64,000 nucleotides of DNA from Prinia subflava (taxonomy: Eukaryota > Chordata > Aves > Passeriformes > Cisticolidae). The stretch covers positions 23,835,662-23,899,661 of the forward strand of contig NC_086283.1 in NCBI RefSeq assembly GCF_021018805.1, written 5' to 3'. Positions 32,311 to 45,934 of this stretch are shown here, in pieces; within the stretch, counting starts at the first letter, position 1, and the number at the start of each line of letters is the position of its first letter. Position numbers and translations under genes: made by a program. Below the pieces are notes generated by a model, which saw nothing but the letters and a program-made list of their open reading frames with translations, was not told the origin of the DNA and made no database searches.

Positions 32311-34965
32311 TGATTAGTGATATACCTGGTTTGCTATATAGCTGCTCTGCAGGGCTTGTCTTAAGTATTCCTGTAAGAATGAACGGAAATTTTAAAGCTA
32401 AACTTATTGAGGTGCAAATTAAAAAAAAATCCAAAAAACAAAAAAACCAACCACCTCTCCAAGAATCAAAATATCTGTGCAAATACTGTCTTGTCTGACT
32501 CTTGTCAGTCCCAAAATACGGGTTGCAGTGAGGTGATCTGGTTGTCACCTGTATAATGCTTGGTAAGATCTGCTTCAACTGTATTGTGCATTATTATTAT
32601 TGTTATCCACTGCACTACAAAGTTGTTTATTCTGTGGGAAAGGTGGCAGAGGCTGCTGGTTCCCAAATGCGATCCCTGGTGCCCCAAGGGGTATTTGAGT
32701 GCTTGGTGACCTGATGCCCTGCCGTCTGGACCAGTTCCCCCTGTAATGATAAAATGATGGGGTTTTTTGTTTACTTGTTTTTTATCTGCAAAATGGATCT
32801 TTGAATATTTTTTAGTGTGGATACACACTAGTTTGTGCCACTTAAATCTGCAATAATTTTTTTAGGGCCTTATGGTTAATGTGCGGTGAAATGATTGCTT
32901 ATTTGTTGAGTGCTGTCCTATTCAGGTTCCATCATTCTGTATTAATGGTGTTTTTTGCCTGTATTTAAAAAAGAAGTCATGGGCAGCCAAGCGTTTTTTT
33001 CCCTCATGATGATATTTTTGCAGAATAATTGATTTATTTTTTGTTTATGCCTCGCTAATTGCAAGACTCAAGGCCTGCTGAAGCCTGTGAGATCAGGGCA
33101 GAGCTCTGTTCTGGGCCACAACTGACTGATGAAGTCTAGTATGTTTTTCTTCTCAATGTAAGATCAAATGAATGGCTGAGGAGATAACAGCACATTTTTT
33201 CCCCCCAGTAATTCTTAATGCAGTTACCATTAAGTTCCAATTCTAATAACCAGAATGGAGTAAAACTAATGAGAGATTGGTTTCCTAGGCACTGGAAATG
33301 TGGGCCAGGTTCAGAAACGGTGAATAACCTGGGTGGAATACAAAGTGTCTGCCTCCCTCCTTCCCATTTGATAGCAACTGCAACATTAGTTTTTATTGTG
33401 TGTGGGAATGACACCCTGTGGAACTGCAGGTTGCACACAGCCGTCGGGTGCTCTGGCTCTGAACTTTCTGCCACTTCTGGAGAGAGCTGAATCCCTTGCT
33501 TTGATTTTGTTATTTCCCCCTCCCCCCGAGCTTTCAAAAACTGTTATTTCCACCCTGGCCCATGAGAGAGACCCATGCAGGAGTTTTGAAGCTGAAGTTA
33601 TTCTGAGAAGCCCTGGTACATGGAATTGCCATTCTTGGTGGTGGGGAAGAAAAGCATTTAATTGAACAGTTTCTGACCACTTCTGCTTATAAAAAAAGCT
33701 CTAAAATGACTAAAAATCACTTGCAATCCCATTGCAGAGGAGGGATTCCTAGCTGGAACCGTTGAGGAGCTCACTTTAATTATCTTGTATAAAGTGTTTT
33801 GGACTTGGAAGGATGATTGATTAGACTTTGAACAGCATTTACTTTTGTTATCTTTAAAATGAGTCTGAAAGTTTGTAGAAGAACGCTTTTTAAAATAGGT
33901 CGATCTTTTGATTTCTGCTTGCTTAAAAGTATTTTGATGGCTGCAATACCAGAGGCTGTTCCAGCTATAGAAATTGTGCTGGATGCCCCTGGCAGGGCTG
34001 TGCCTGGGGCTGTGCAGGGTACTCAGCTATTGGGGGGATGCTGGAATGGTCAGGGAGGAGGAGCCCATGACCACAATTGGAGCCCCAGTGGCACCTGAAC
34101 ATCTCCTGCAGGTTCTGGGACAGATTCCCTGTGGCTGTGGAAATTGGGAGTGCAGGGATGGAATAGCTGGAAGGAGTGCCAGCTCTGAGATGTGCTCTGG
34201 CAGTGAAGAGAGCTCCCAATGTGTCTTGCTTTGGGTCAGACCTCCAGTCTGGGGATCCAGTACAGAAGATGGGTTCTCTCCAGAGGAGAGAAATGTGTTG
34301 GTATGGAAACACAGCTCAACCACTCATATTAAAAACACAAATGTGAAATCCTTCAGAGTTAATTTTAATATTTTTACCCTGGCATCTGAAGGGACTGCTA
34401 GTTTGACAAGCAAGACCTCACCCAGATGTTATTATTTTGCACCAAATTTAATTTCTTCCTGCTGAAGCTACAGCAGCATCTCTGCTGATAAAGATCAAGG
34501 GAAATTGTCTGGCATTTACAGGAAATCTCATCCAGGCCTATCTGTTACAATGTTCACTTAGCAAAGTTTATTAGATTATTAGTTTTAGACCCTTGGGCTT
34601 TTTCTTTATTGCAGTTAAGAAGGAAAAATCCCAACCAAAAAAATCCTCCCTTCACTAAATTTAAATGGTACAATTAGCTCCTGGTCTTATCTTGCAGGCA
34701 TTTTTTAAAATTATGAAGATGATTTAAGTAGTGATTTAATCTTTTGGAAACTTGCTGCGTTTGACAGTGCTAAAATGGATTGTGGTTGCCTCAACTGCAG
34801 TTAAATCTTATTCCAGGATTTTTTTTTGTGAGCAGTTTTTTCTCTTTCTCTTGGTGTATCCATGCTAGTACCTGCCCCTGTGGGCACCTCCTGGTTCGGG
34901 TTCTCAGCTCTGAAGCTGGGATGAACCCCATCACTTCAGAACTGCTCATGTGTCTTTTGTCTTTA

Positions 34966-35022
34966 GCATTTAGTATTGCAAAAAAAAAAGGCAAAAAATC
35001 TTTTGCATTTAGTATTGCAAAA
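34966..35022. repeat. Short tandem duplication with A-rich core
   Basis: GCATTTAGTATTGCAAAA occurs at 34966 and again at 35005. The 39-base period includes an A-rich spacer, consistent with a local replication-slippage duplication in intron 2. Confidence 0.8.
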
Positions 35023-36274
35023 TGTTCTCATCCAAACTAACCAGTACTTAGTGCAACTCACCTGCTGGAGAGAACAGTGAGAACCTTGCCTATGGTTTGC
35101 TTTCTCCCCTCTTTTTCTTCTGATATTAGATCTTTGGTTTTTTCAGTGGGGGAATTTCTGGCTCTGCCACCACCTAGTCTTTTCCTATTGAAACAATGAC
35201 TACAAAAAAATCCCTCAATGAATTCTGCAGTGATGACTTCCTCAGTGATTAAATCTGAATAGCTCAACTTTCTCAAAGACAAGCTTGAGCAGGAGAATGT
35301 ATGGAATCAATGTGGTTCTTTTTTATCTCTTCTTCCCCTCACTAAAGAACTTGTTCCCTAGGTTTGGCTTGTGTGCATGTTTATCAGCCTGATTCCTCCT
35401 GCTTCCCAAGCTTGGGAATTTGTTTTTGAATGGTCACCTTATTTCTTGCCCTGCATATTGACCATATTACTCTGTGAGTAACAGGAAATTAAACCTTTAG
35501 CAACTGCTCACCTGCAGCTTTTGTAGTATATTCCTCCCAGTTCTCTGTTCAAAGGAAAGCACAGGAGGACCTCTGAGAGGAGGGGAGCATCTGCACCCAT
35601 TCTTTGTGTCAGATTTCCTGGTAATCTCCCCCCTCCATCGAGTGAGAAGAGCAGGAACAGGAGAGCTGACTGTGAGGGGCTGCTTCTGCACAATGAGCTC
35701 CCGAGGAGAGCTGCTTCCAGTATTTTAAATGATTGCTCAAATAAGTGAACAGCAGGATCTCGTGCTGCCTCTCTGCAGCTTCTTCTGTTGATGCCAGTCC
35801 CATCCAGGAGGGGCCTTTCCACGTGGTGCAAGCACGGAGCTGTTGGAGTGTGTCAGCGGCTCTGCTCCGCGATCTCCCAGCCATGGCGGAAATGGCGAGA
35901 TGCACGATGTGGCTGTTCCTCACCCTGAATCGAGCTGCCCCAATGCTTCTGTGGGTGCAGAATCTGCTTCCACCCACTTCCCAGATAGCTCCTGCGAGGC
36001 TGCACTGCTGCTGAAGCTTTGGGAACGTGGTGGATGGTGGGAGGGTTAGGAGTGCAGTAACCCAAACTAAAAATTGGCTGCGATGCTGCAGTTGAGGCCC
36101 CCTTGGTGATGGCCCGGAGGAGTAAATGAAGACCTGCTCTGTTCCCTGAGAGGCAATGGCATCTTCCCTTCTGCAGATGGCAGCTGGAAAATAACAAAAA
36201 CTGTGTTGGGGGAAACTTGAGGGGCTTTTGGGATGTGTGTTTCACAGTGGTTTGTAGGAATGCCATAATGAACC

Positions 36275-36292
36275 AGGGATCCTCGGATCCCT
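36275..36292. repeat. Perfect 8-bp inverted repeat with 2-base loop
   Basis: AGGGATCC at 36275-36282 is the reverse complement of GGATCCCT at 36285-36292, separated by TC. This gives a compact potential hairpin in intron 2 with no known role. Confidence 0.75.
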
Positions 36293-38188
36293 ACTCTCAC
36301 AAATCAACACCAACAAACCTGCCTGTACATGTTTATTTTCTTATTCACGGGAGAATCCTGTTCCTTGTCTCCTCTGGATAGGGCCCTTGATGGTTCTGGC
36401 CGAGCAGGTGCTGTGGGGTCGATTCATCTCCTGGTGTGTGCTGGGGAAGGATAAAGGCAGAGCTGTAACTCTTAGTCCTACCAGGCAGCTCTGACGGCTG
36501 TAAATCCTCCATTAGGCATAAATGCAGCCATTTTGGTTATTTATAGTTATTTACACTATCCATTCATATCTGTCGGGAATGAAGGCAGTTTTGACATTGC
36601 AAGCTTCTATCGGGTTATCTTTAATCAGTTTAGAGGCACCTAAACCACAAATATATCAAATAGCCAATCCTAATGTTGGACTCCTCTAAAGTATGACTGA
36701 ATTATTTATTTTGTTATGATGAAAATGTCTGGGTTTATTGGGTTTTCTTTGAAGAACTTGATTCTGCTTGAAGTCTAGAAGATAAAAGATTAGCGATTGT
36801 CTCTCCAAGTTTCTTATTCCAAATCCTTCAAGGCTTTTCATTTTTCACGAGCCTCTGTTACTACTTTAGAGTCAAGGTGAGGGAGCTGAGATTTCTTTTA
36901 TTCTGTTAAAGAGGTTTAAGTACATAAAGAATTTTATCTTTACTAATTATGCCTTGCACAAGTAAGTCCAAGATTCACGTAGCAATTATGTGAGATGGGC
37001 TGTGTGGTGGGAGCTTTTGCACGTTAATCACCAAGACAGGTCCATGGATACCAGCACTGCCCAGCAGAGCTTGTCTCTTATCATTTGGAATAGTTCAATA
37101 CTCCAGTGTCTTTAAGCCAATTAGGTTCTGATAATACAGGAAGGTCTTTCAGGTGTTGGCAGGGCCTTGGGAGGACTTCGGCGCTGCGTTGTTCTGCGGA
37201 TTGTTGCCCTTAGTGCGTGTGGGGAGAGAGGAGGTGATATGGGGCAAATGGGAGAAGTCTCTAGCTTGGAAAATTAATAACTATTTATGAATGTGGAGGT
37301 GAGAGGTGCTGGGACTCAGGAGGACTTGGAGTTGAACCAGCCCTGCAGAGGGGAGATGTGACCAACAGGTTACAGCTGTGGTGTATGGGTGGGCTTGGCA
37401 GTCTAACCAGTGTGCAGGGGTACACAGCTTTTCTAAACAGGAGGAAAGTGATTCCAATTAACTGAATAAATGTATAAAATGATGCTTAGCAGGACTTGAA
37501 AGTGTCTTGAGTGGGATGGTCAGTTTAGTAGCTTCAGGTGAAAAGTGCATGTGAAAATGTCAACTCCTGCTTGTGGGCTTGTAAAATATTAAGCTGACAT
37601 TTTAAAGAATGAATTCATTTCTTGGAAGAGAATATTAAAACTCTTATTTACAAGTAAATAAGGTCAAGAAACATCTTACCATTCCTCTTCCTAATTAGTC
37701 CTCTGCTAACTGGAGTCTTGCTGCATCCTTCTGTGATGCACCTATCTCCACAAGATAGAAGGTGGCCTTTCCATACAAAAGCTTTTTAAATTGTTGTTGC
37801 TTAAATATTTTCTTTTTTTTTAATAACTTGAATTTAAAATAAGAGTTGTCTCACTGGGTCAATTCAGGCTGGTGTTCTGCCTTTGGTGGGGCTTCCTGCC
37901 AGATGCCTTGGATGCACAAAGTTTGTAGTGGAAAACTGTGGTGATGCATTTACCAGGTCGAAAACGATGTTCTAAACCAATGATTATGGGTAGGTGGAAA
38001 TAATGTCTGCATAATGAGAGATCTCTGGTTGTCAGAATTGGTCTAGGGAGGTAATGTTTCCTTTCAAATAACCAGAACTTATTGTTCATAAATCAGAGTT
38101 AATCTGTTTATTACACCAGCACACGAAGCTGGAAGTCTGGAGTGTGCCATAATGCTTAGCTTTAGGAGCAGAGCTGTAATAGTAGCAG

Positions 38189-38211
38189 CAATTTCAAATT
38201 ATTTGAAATTG
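38189..38211. repeat. 23-bp near-perfect palindrome
   Basis: CAATTTCAAAT at 38189-38199 is the exact reverse complement of ATTTGAAATTG at 38201-38211, with one central base. It is AT-rich and located in intron 2. Such symmetry could be a homodimer binding site or chance. Confidence 0.8.
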
Positions 38212-40832
38212 GGGGATCAGCAAAATGCGGGAGTTTGTGGAGGCTCTGGGCATTAAAAATGACTGCTGAGGATTGATGAGTTTCTTTAACAAATTGTAAA
38301 ATCCATCATGCAGGAGTTAGGGCATGAAACTGCCCTCCTGAGCCACATAAACCATGGCTTTGGAAGAATTGCATGACAGTGCATGCTACCGGGAAGGGAT
38401 ATTTTGAAAGATGTTTGGTTTTGCTTTTCTTTCTTCCTCTCACTGCCTGAAGTTTCACTGCTAGCACAGCACTGGCGTGCAGCTCACCGGGCTCTGGGGA
38501 TGCTGGGTGGGTCTTCCCTCAGAGGAGCCTCTCAGTGCCTCTCATGATGCCGAGCCTGAGTTGTGGGGCTCCCCTCCTGCCTTGGTTCCCTCTCTCCTGC
38601 CTCAGCCACTACCAGAGTAGTCCCATTTCCCACGATTTCCCAAAATCCTGGTACATCTTGGACAGCCTGGCTCATAGTTGGGGACCTTGGCGTGTGTCTG
38701 TGGGCGTCTCCTTGCAGGAGGGACCCCCTTGGCTTTTGCTGCTGTTTCCCTGCATCTCCCTTTGAGCTCTGCAGTACATCCCCACACTGATGGCCCTTCA
38801 TGCTCCCACTGCATTTCCATGCATCTGTTGACTGCTGCAGGAGGATTCTGTGTTGTGCCCTTTGCAGAGAGGTAGCAGCAGCCCTCTGGCAGGTCCACAG
38901 AGGAGAGGAGTAAAATGTGTAGTAGGAGATATCCCTGACCCCCTAGTCCTTGCTTTTGGGGCCTTCATGGCTTGAGGAGTGCAGCAGTGGGGAGCTGTGT
39001 GTAGTTGAGATCCCTCCCTGCATCCTGCCTCTGTTTCTGCCCTGCAATTAAACACTGCTGATGTACTTCCCCTCATCAGTGAAATGAGGCTTGGAGGTTA
39101 ATAAGGGGCTTTCTGGAACTGCCTGTGTGCTGCTTCAGCAGTTTTTAAGCACTGCACTTGGTGTCTGGACTTAGGGGCCCCCGGTTCAAAGTGTCTGGAG
39201 CAACTCCTGGGTGCTTGTGCCTTCTGCTGCCAGGTGCTGTCCCCTACCAGCTCTGATGCTGCTTTTCTGCCGTGGAAGGGGGTGGTGCTTTCCTGCTTCT
39301 GAAGGGTGAAGGAGGAACTGTGTGCACCTTGGGGCTGCTCCCTGGAGTCAGTGCTGCAGCTCCATAGGGAATGTAGATCTTATGGATGGGGAGGTGTCTG
39401 GGCAGGGGGTCTGCAGGAGGATCACAGCCTTGCTGTGGCATTTCCTGCAGCTTCTCCATGTCTGCGTGGTGGTGCTGCCTCTGTCCCATCTGCTCTGAAC
39501 CACGCTGGCAGAACACCTTGCTCTGCCTGCATTCCCAGCGTGAGCTGTGAGACAACCAGGGAGCGAGGGCTCCCTGTTCCTCGTGTCTCCTGCTTCCACA
39601 AGTGGGCTGTTTTCTGTAATTACCTTTTGAGCTCCAAGTTACCATCTTTTGATAGTTCAAGTACTAACGTTCTTTAAATGCCTCCCAACGCTATAAAGCA
39701 GTCAAATGACATCTCTCTAGCTTGCAGTAAGGTGATATAAATGTCATGTTACCTTTGAATGTGGTATTTATAGAACTGCTTGGTGCTGTTGAATATTTGT
39801 GTTTTATCCTTTGTAGTTCAGTACAGAAATGGGCACAGCAGCATCTTCCATCACTTGTCCTGAAAAGATATATAGATGCATTCTCATCCCACAAAGTGCT
39901 TAAAATGCAAACAAGAGCTGGTTTGCATTTGCTGGGGAGGAAAGGGAGAAGGAAGCTAGCACCCAGCAATAAAGACAGGGGCTGTCTCTGTAACGAAAAC
40001 ATTTTGCTAGATTGTCATCTGCTTCACTTTTAAAGCAGCAATAAGATATAGCGATAAAATGGCCAATGGTGCATTTCATCTGAGGGAAATGAACTCTTGC
40101 TGAACCAATTAAACTGTCAATACACTGTGGTTTCACATTCCCCTGAGCAGACTGGGTCACCTCAGGTGTGTTACTCACTCTGACTTCACCACTGATGTGA
40201 AATCAATTTTAGCAATTTATAATCTTTCATTCTAGTGTGAAAGTATATTAATCTGTGAAAAACACCACTCAGACAGTCAGGACAGATGACAGCTTTCCTC
40301 ACAATTGTGTATAGCTGGCAGGGCCTCTTGAATTACCTGGTGCATGTAACTTTTGGACACTCTGGAGGCACTGACAATCCAGTTTTCAAGCATGGGACTT
40401 TGTCCTTAAAATGTTAAAAAAATCATAGCAGCGCCTTGGTCAAACTTTTCGCTACTCATGTGAAATTGAGTAGCTTGAGATTGGCTTTATTCCCTCCGCC
40501 CAGAAGAGGCAGAGCTCTCCACATGGCTTGTGGTATCAAAGAAGTGCTTGTGGCAGATTTGTGGTAATACTGCTCACTAGAAAGTAAAGCAGATACATCT
40601 GCCACGGATGGTGGAGAGACACCGAGGGATGTGGGGTCTTCTGTGTTTGTTTCTGTGGCAGCGGTGTCTGAGTGTTTGAGTTTAGGTTTTTATCCTGCAG
40701 CTGTGAAGAGGATGCAGGCTGGACTGTGTCTGGTTAGGGCTACCTGGAAAAACCCCTTCCATCCAGCTATACTGGGATGCAGTACCTGGTGCAATGTCTA
40801 CTTGCAACCCTCAGAGTGCAGGTGTCATTGGA

Positions 40833-40970
40833 ACCATGGAATCATTCAGGCTGGAAAAGACCATGAAGTTATTTGAATCCAACCCTTAACCCAGCACTGC
40901 CAAGACCACCACTAAACCTTGTCCCTAGGTGCCACATCCATGAGGTTTTTGAACACTTCCAGAGAGAGTG
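40833..40970 (-). mobile_element. CR1 LINE fragment, 3' end, minus orientation
   Basis: About 140 bases matching the reverse complement of the CR1 3' terminal region. The recognisable stretches are GGAATCATTCAGGCTGGAAA near the start, then AACCCAGCACTGCCAAGACC, the 'accactaaaccttgtcccta' segment, and GAACACTTCCAGAGAGAG at the end. CR1 elements are non-LTR retrotransposons that insert 5'-truncated. This copy is severely truncated and diverged and carries no coding sequence. Subfamily cannot be decided by eye. Confidence 0.85.
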
Positions 40971-43900
40971 TTAGATTGAATCTGTGACTGCTGTGGTATG
41001 CACAGTGGCTGGGCTTATTTAGGTGTTTTTGATGGGTGCTGGATTGTGTCCTGGGTCACACTGGTTGGTCAGAGAAGCACGTCCGGGTTTGTGTGTGGCA
41101 CCAGGGATGCACAGGAGACGAGTGAAAATTCTAATGCGTGAAAGTAAAGCCATTTCCATGAAGTATTGCATTTAGAAATTAATGTGTCTTCTATGACAGA
41201 TTAAATGTAGGAAGCACTGCATGTTTAATCTGCTATTGTTAGAAAAATCCCCAAAAGTTAATTGGGAAAAAATCATCTGAATGTATGCTTGGAGAAAAAA
41301 ATTACAAACCTGTTGGTTAGCAAGTGAAGATTAAAAAAAAACTAACCCTTTGAGACAAGGCAAAACAAAGAACAGTGTAGGTCAATTGCAAATGAATTCT
41401 TTTGCTGATTAGCTCTTCCTAAATTTGTCATCTTCAAGTAAAAAAAAAAAATCTATGGCTGAGTGCCATAAAGAACCAATTTTAAAAGCAGTAGAGAACA
41501 GTAAGGCTGCCTCTAGGATTACAGCTCACAGCTTTGGAATTCACTCCTTTTGATGGAAATTGGAGAGTAACTGCTGTAATGCAGTGTATTTGTATTGGTC
41601 AAATTCCTGTTATGATCACAGTGAAAAATGATGTTCCTTTTTCTAGGCAAAGGAAATTAAATAGGCCTAGTAATCCATGTAAGGAGATTGGTTTACATTA
41701 AAAGGAGGAAAGAATGTGAAGACTAATCAGATCAATGCATACTCTCTAATCTATCTCATTAAAAAAATAAAATCAAATTGCTACTGAATTATAGGAAATA
41801 TATTGAAATGACACACACATGCTTTTACTGCCTTTTAATTATGAAATTATTTCAATCTGCTTGAGTCTGCCATGTAAGTGAGCTATCAACTGTTCTTAAA
41901 TACTGGCTCATAAATTCAGAATAGTTCTTTAAATGGAAGAAAATAGCATCCCTGGTCCTTCAGCTGAGAATGTCAGCCCAGAGCATGACAGGGTCATTTG
42001 TACTGGAGAAATCTGTGCTGCTTGATTTAGGTGCACAGCTTCCCTCTGGACGAGGCTTTTAAGGTTGTTATTTATGCTGTCATTTGTCAGGGGAGGGCTT
42101 GGTCTCCAATGTCCGGCTGCACAGCCGTGATCCACCTTCTCTTGAGACCTGTGGGAATGGTTATGTGCTTAGTGAGGGCTGGATGGAGGCCTCTGAGATG
42201 CCCTGAGAAGGATTTTCACATGTGATGTAAGGCATTGCCCCCCCTGTGGGGCTGTGGTGAACAGCTGACGGGTGGTTCTGCAGCTAAGACATAAAAAATG
42301 AAAATAAGACAAAGCGATGCCCAAAGAGAAAAATGACAGCAAGAATGCTGAATCTCTTGCACAGCATTTCTGCTTCCAGCAAACACTTCAGTCACAAGGT
42401 GTTGGCCTCTGCTGTTGCTATGTCAGTAAGACAGATTGAAAACTTGGACTTTTTTTGGCTGAGGAGATGCGGGAGCCCAGCAGTGGATAGTGGTCTTCTG
42501 CTCAGCTTCTTGTGGAGGGCAGGGCGATGGCTGGTGACCTGCTCTGTCTTTGCAGAAGAGCTGTGTGTGCTGCGTGGAGGGAGGATGGTGTTTGGCCATC
42601 AGGCTGGGCCCTGCCAAAGCACTGCTGTGGACACACAGGAGCAGCACGTGTGAGACTGACCCGTGGCTGTCCCAGCTCAGGCAGAGAGCTGGTTTTGGGG
42701 AGATTAGGCAGAGAGATGGTTACTCTTGCCTGTGGTGCAGCAGGGGGATGGCGTGGCTGCTTGGTGAGCTGTATGCTGGACCTTACCCTCTGTGGAAATG
42801 AGGGACAGCAGGAGGAGGATGCCTGCCCTCTGGGCTGATGATATGCTGCTGTGAGGGATGGCGTGAATACTGGCAGGCTCTGCAGGTCCCTGCAGGAATA
42901 GTCCAGCACCTCCTGGCTTGCTGTAGGTTCACATCTGCCCAGCTCCCTGGGGGTGGGACCCAGGACAGGGTTGAAGGGCTCCTGTCAGCTGGCACAGAGG
43001 GGAAACCACACACTGCAGGGTCCAGGAGGTCACACTCCTGCTGCGGCTCCTGTGAGGCTGCAGCGCTGGAATAAATGAAGAGAGTGCCTGTGTTCAGGAG
43101 GGTAGCCTTGGAAGGGGGGAAAGATTGGCATTGCAGAGCAGCACTGTGCTGATGAAGCCTTCATTGTCCTTGGGAATGAGCTTTGTTATTCGTGAAGAAA
43201 GACTAAAGCTATGTTTCCATACTGAGCAGCTCTTCTGTGCTTGTTGAGAGATGGCACTTGTATGCTGGAATTTACAGCAGCTTTAAAGCTGGAGGTGATA
43301 AGCTACTTTTTCCCCTTTTTTGCTTTGTTCATAGGTTGTTTGTTTAGATAATGGCCTGGAAATTATATTAGTAACCTTGCACATCACATTTTGCTACCAG
43401 TGAGGAGTAAACAGTACATCTGACATTTGAAGAAATGGTTCATTTTCTAAGGGATGTGATTCAGAATCTGCTTTTTGAACTAATGGACAGTATAACGCTA
43501 TTTTTTACGAGGTTGCATAGATTTTTACCTTGAAGATGCTATATAAAGTGCACTGCATTACTAGTGTTAAATAAAAGCAAATGCTTCACATCAAATGAGA
43601 AGGCAGTATTTGAACTGGAGAGAGACTGAAACCCACTTCTTTGTCTGGCTTCACTGTGACATAAGCATGAAAAATAATTAGACTCACTAGTAAGTAAACA
43701 TTTGGTCCTGAAATGCATCTTGGAGATACAGAGCTGGAAGAAAGTAACCTCTCCAGATGTAGGCTGATCATCCTGGATTCGTTTCACACCAACAGCTAGG
43801 TCACAAAATTGTGTGCAGGAAACTACATCATAACAACATTATTGAGGGTGAAAAGTTTATAAAGGTTGTGAACAAACCAGGCAATCTCTGCAACCTCAAT

Positions 43901-45751
43901 TTGGTTTCTTGTGCATTGGAATACAGCCTTTAATTATAGCATCATGTGTTTTCCCACAAGCTTCTTCCCTTGTGTAAAGGCACTGAATGAATGTCCCTTA
44001 ATGAGTCGTTTTCTTTCTCCTTGTTGCTTGATGTCTGTTTTTGAATACTTTTAAATGACACCTAAAGATAGAATTCTTCAAAATTTTCAATTACATGGGA
44101 GTACTTTATTTTCATGCTGCTTCATAATGCTAAACACTGAGCAGAAGCACGTTTCTTTCACGTCTCTTTCACAGAGAGGAAAACTAGAACTCAGAAGGAC
44201 ACTAATGAAGACTTCTAAAGTTTGTGCTCACTGCAGTGTAACAATAGATGTTCAGGTTCTAGGTCTTGAGCTTGGGTTCAGCTTCTTCAGTTAAAGCTGG
44301 CTTTTACACCACACACCTTGTGTCCTCTGAAACTGGCAAGGCAAAGAGCTGGAGGGGCAGTGTACAGCTTTGAGTATTTCCACTAGCTCTTCAAGTTAAT
44401 AAAAAGAAGCATTAATGCACCAGACCCTGGGCTCTCTTTTAAAAAGCGGGAGCTTTCCATGTTGTAAATATAAAAAAAAAATCAACTCTTACTCTGTCTT
44501 CCACCTCTCAAGGCAAAAAATTATTCAGATCAGGGTCTGTTCCTGCGGATATAGCCAAAACGCACCGAACTCGACCACACCCCAAAATTGTGACCAAAAA
44601 GTTCATGTTTAAACAGACTTGAACAAAATCCTGTCAAAAGCTGAGTTCTGTATCAAAGTCTGGTAAGTGCTTTAGCTAATTAAAGAAAAGGTCAGCAGGA
44701 TTTCTTACTGTAGGCAAAAAAAAGGAAAGATAAATCTTTCTTCTCTGCCTTGTTCCTAGAAGCAGTCGAATCATTTTGGGTGAAATTAAAATTTGCCTGA
44801 GGCAGACAAAAGGCACATGGAGTTGCAGTCCAGATGGCTAGAGCTTGGCAAAATCATAGGTAAGTAGGAACAGGGTCTAAAGATCAGAAGCATTAGGCGA
44901 CTGTAGTAAACAGGGCTACCAGCTCTTCCTGTAATCAGTTATGATATTTAATCTAAATGTTTCTTGCAGAAAGCTCTTACGCTGTTCTGAAGTGTGATCA
45001 TTCATCCAGAGATTTGGAAGGGACTCAAAGCTGCAGTTAAAGTGAGTTTGCTTGTGGAATGTGAGAGGTTTTTTTATGCCCTGGATGTATGATGTTAGGA
45101 ATGTGTCACTTCCTCTCAGCCAGATCTGTGTGAGCTGTACCTGCTGTGGCCATGTAGAACTCAGTTGCTTGTGTTGTTGTTGTTTTATTCATCCTGTAAT
45201 CAGTTGGTGTAATAAGCGAACAAAATAAGCCTTGATCATAAGCAACTCTTTCATATGTTTGAGTTTATTACTTATTTGCTGATGTGTTTTTAATGAAAAG
45301 TTTTGTTCCGATCTTGTAAATGGCTCTGCCTCTTTTTTCATTTGTGTTCATGATGCTGCAGGAGTCAGTGTAAGCAAATTAAGGCATGTGTGGATATTCT
45401 CCATTCAAGACCATTTTCTAAACCCTTTGGGGACTGACCCAGCAAGGAAACTTAGTTCATGGGCTGAGAAATGATCACCTGTTCAAGGACTTGACTCTAA
45501 ACACTATGAATGTGCCAGAAAATGTTTAGAATTCCTTAGTGTGCTCACAGGAGAGGAGAAATGGAGGAAGAAAAGAGGGGATGTGATTTTTATCTGTAAC
45601 AGGAGATGCAGAGAAGATGCTGCAGTAGCCCAAGTGGAGCCTCATGTCACCCTTTTGTGGAGAAAGCACTGCTCAGTTCTGTCATTAACACTGATACTTA
45701 TGATTCATGGGACAATAAAAAGTGTAAGGACCCCCAGGAGGCTGAACGAAG

Positions 45752-45934
45752 TTTCATTTGGAACAGGTAGTCCAGGGGAGTGTTTGAATCACTATCCACT
45801 GAGGGATTTAAGAAGCATGTAGATGTGATGCTTGGGGACATGGTTTAGTGGTGGACCTGTCATTGCTGGCTCAGCAGTTGGACTTGATCTTAAGAGGGCT
45901 TTTCCAGCCTAAGTGGTTCTGTAATTCTGTGATT
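45752..45934 (+). mobile_element. CR1 LINE fragment, 3' end, plus orientation
   Basis: About 180 bases of CR1 3' end in the same orientation as GPC3. It starts at TTTCATTTGGAACAGG and passes through the GACATGGTTTAGTGGTGGAC landmark. It ends in the CR1-type terminal octamer region (TTCTGTAATTCTGTGAT) instead of a poly-A tail. It is 5' truncated with no reverse transcriptase remnant, and is opposed to the minus-oriented CR1 about 4.8 kb upstream. Confidence 0.88.
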
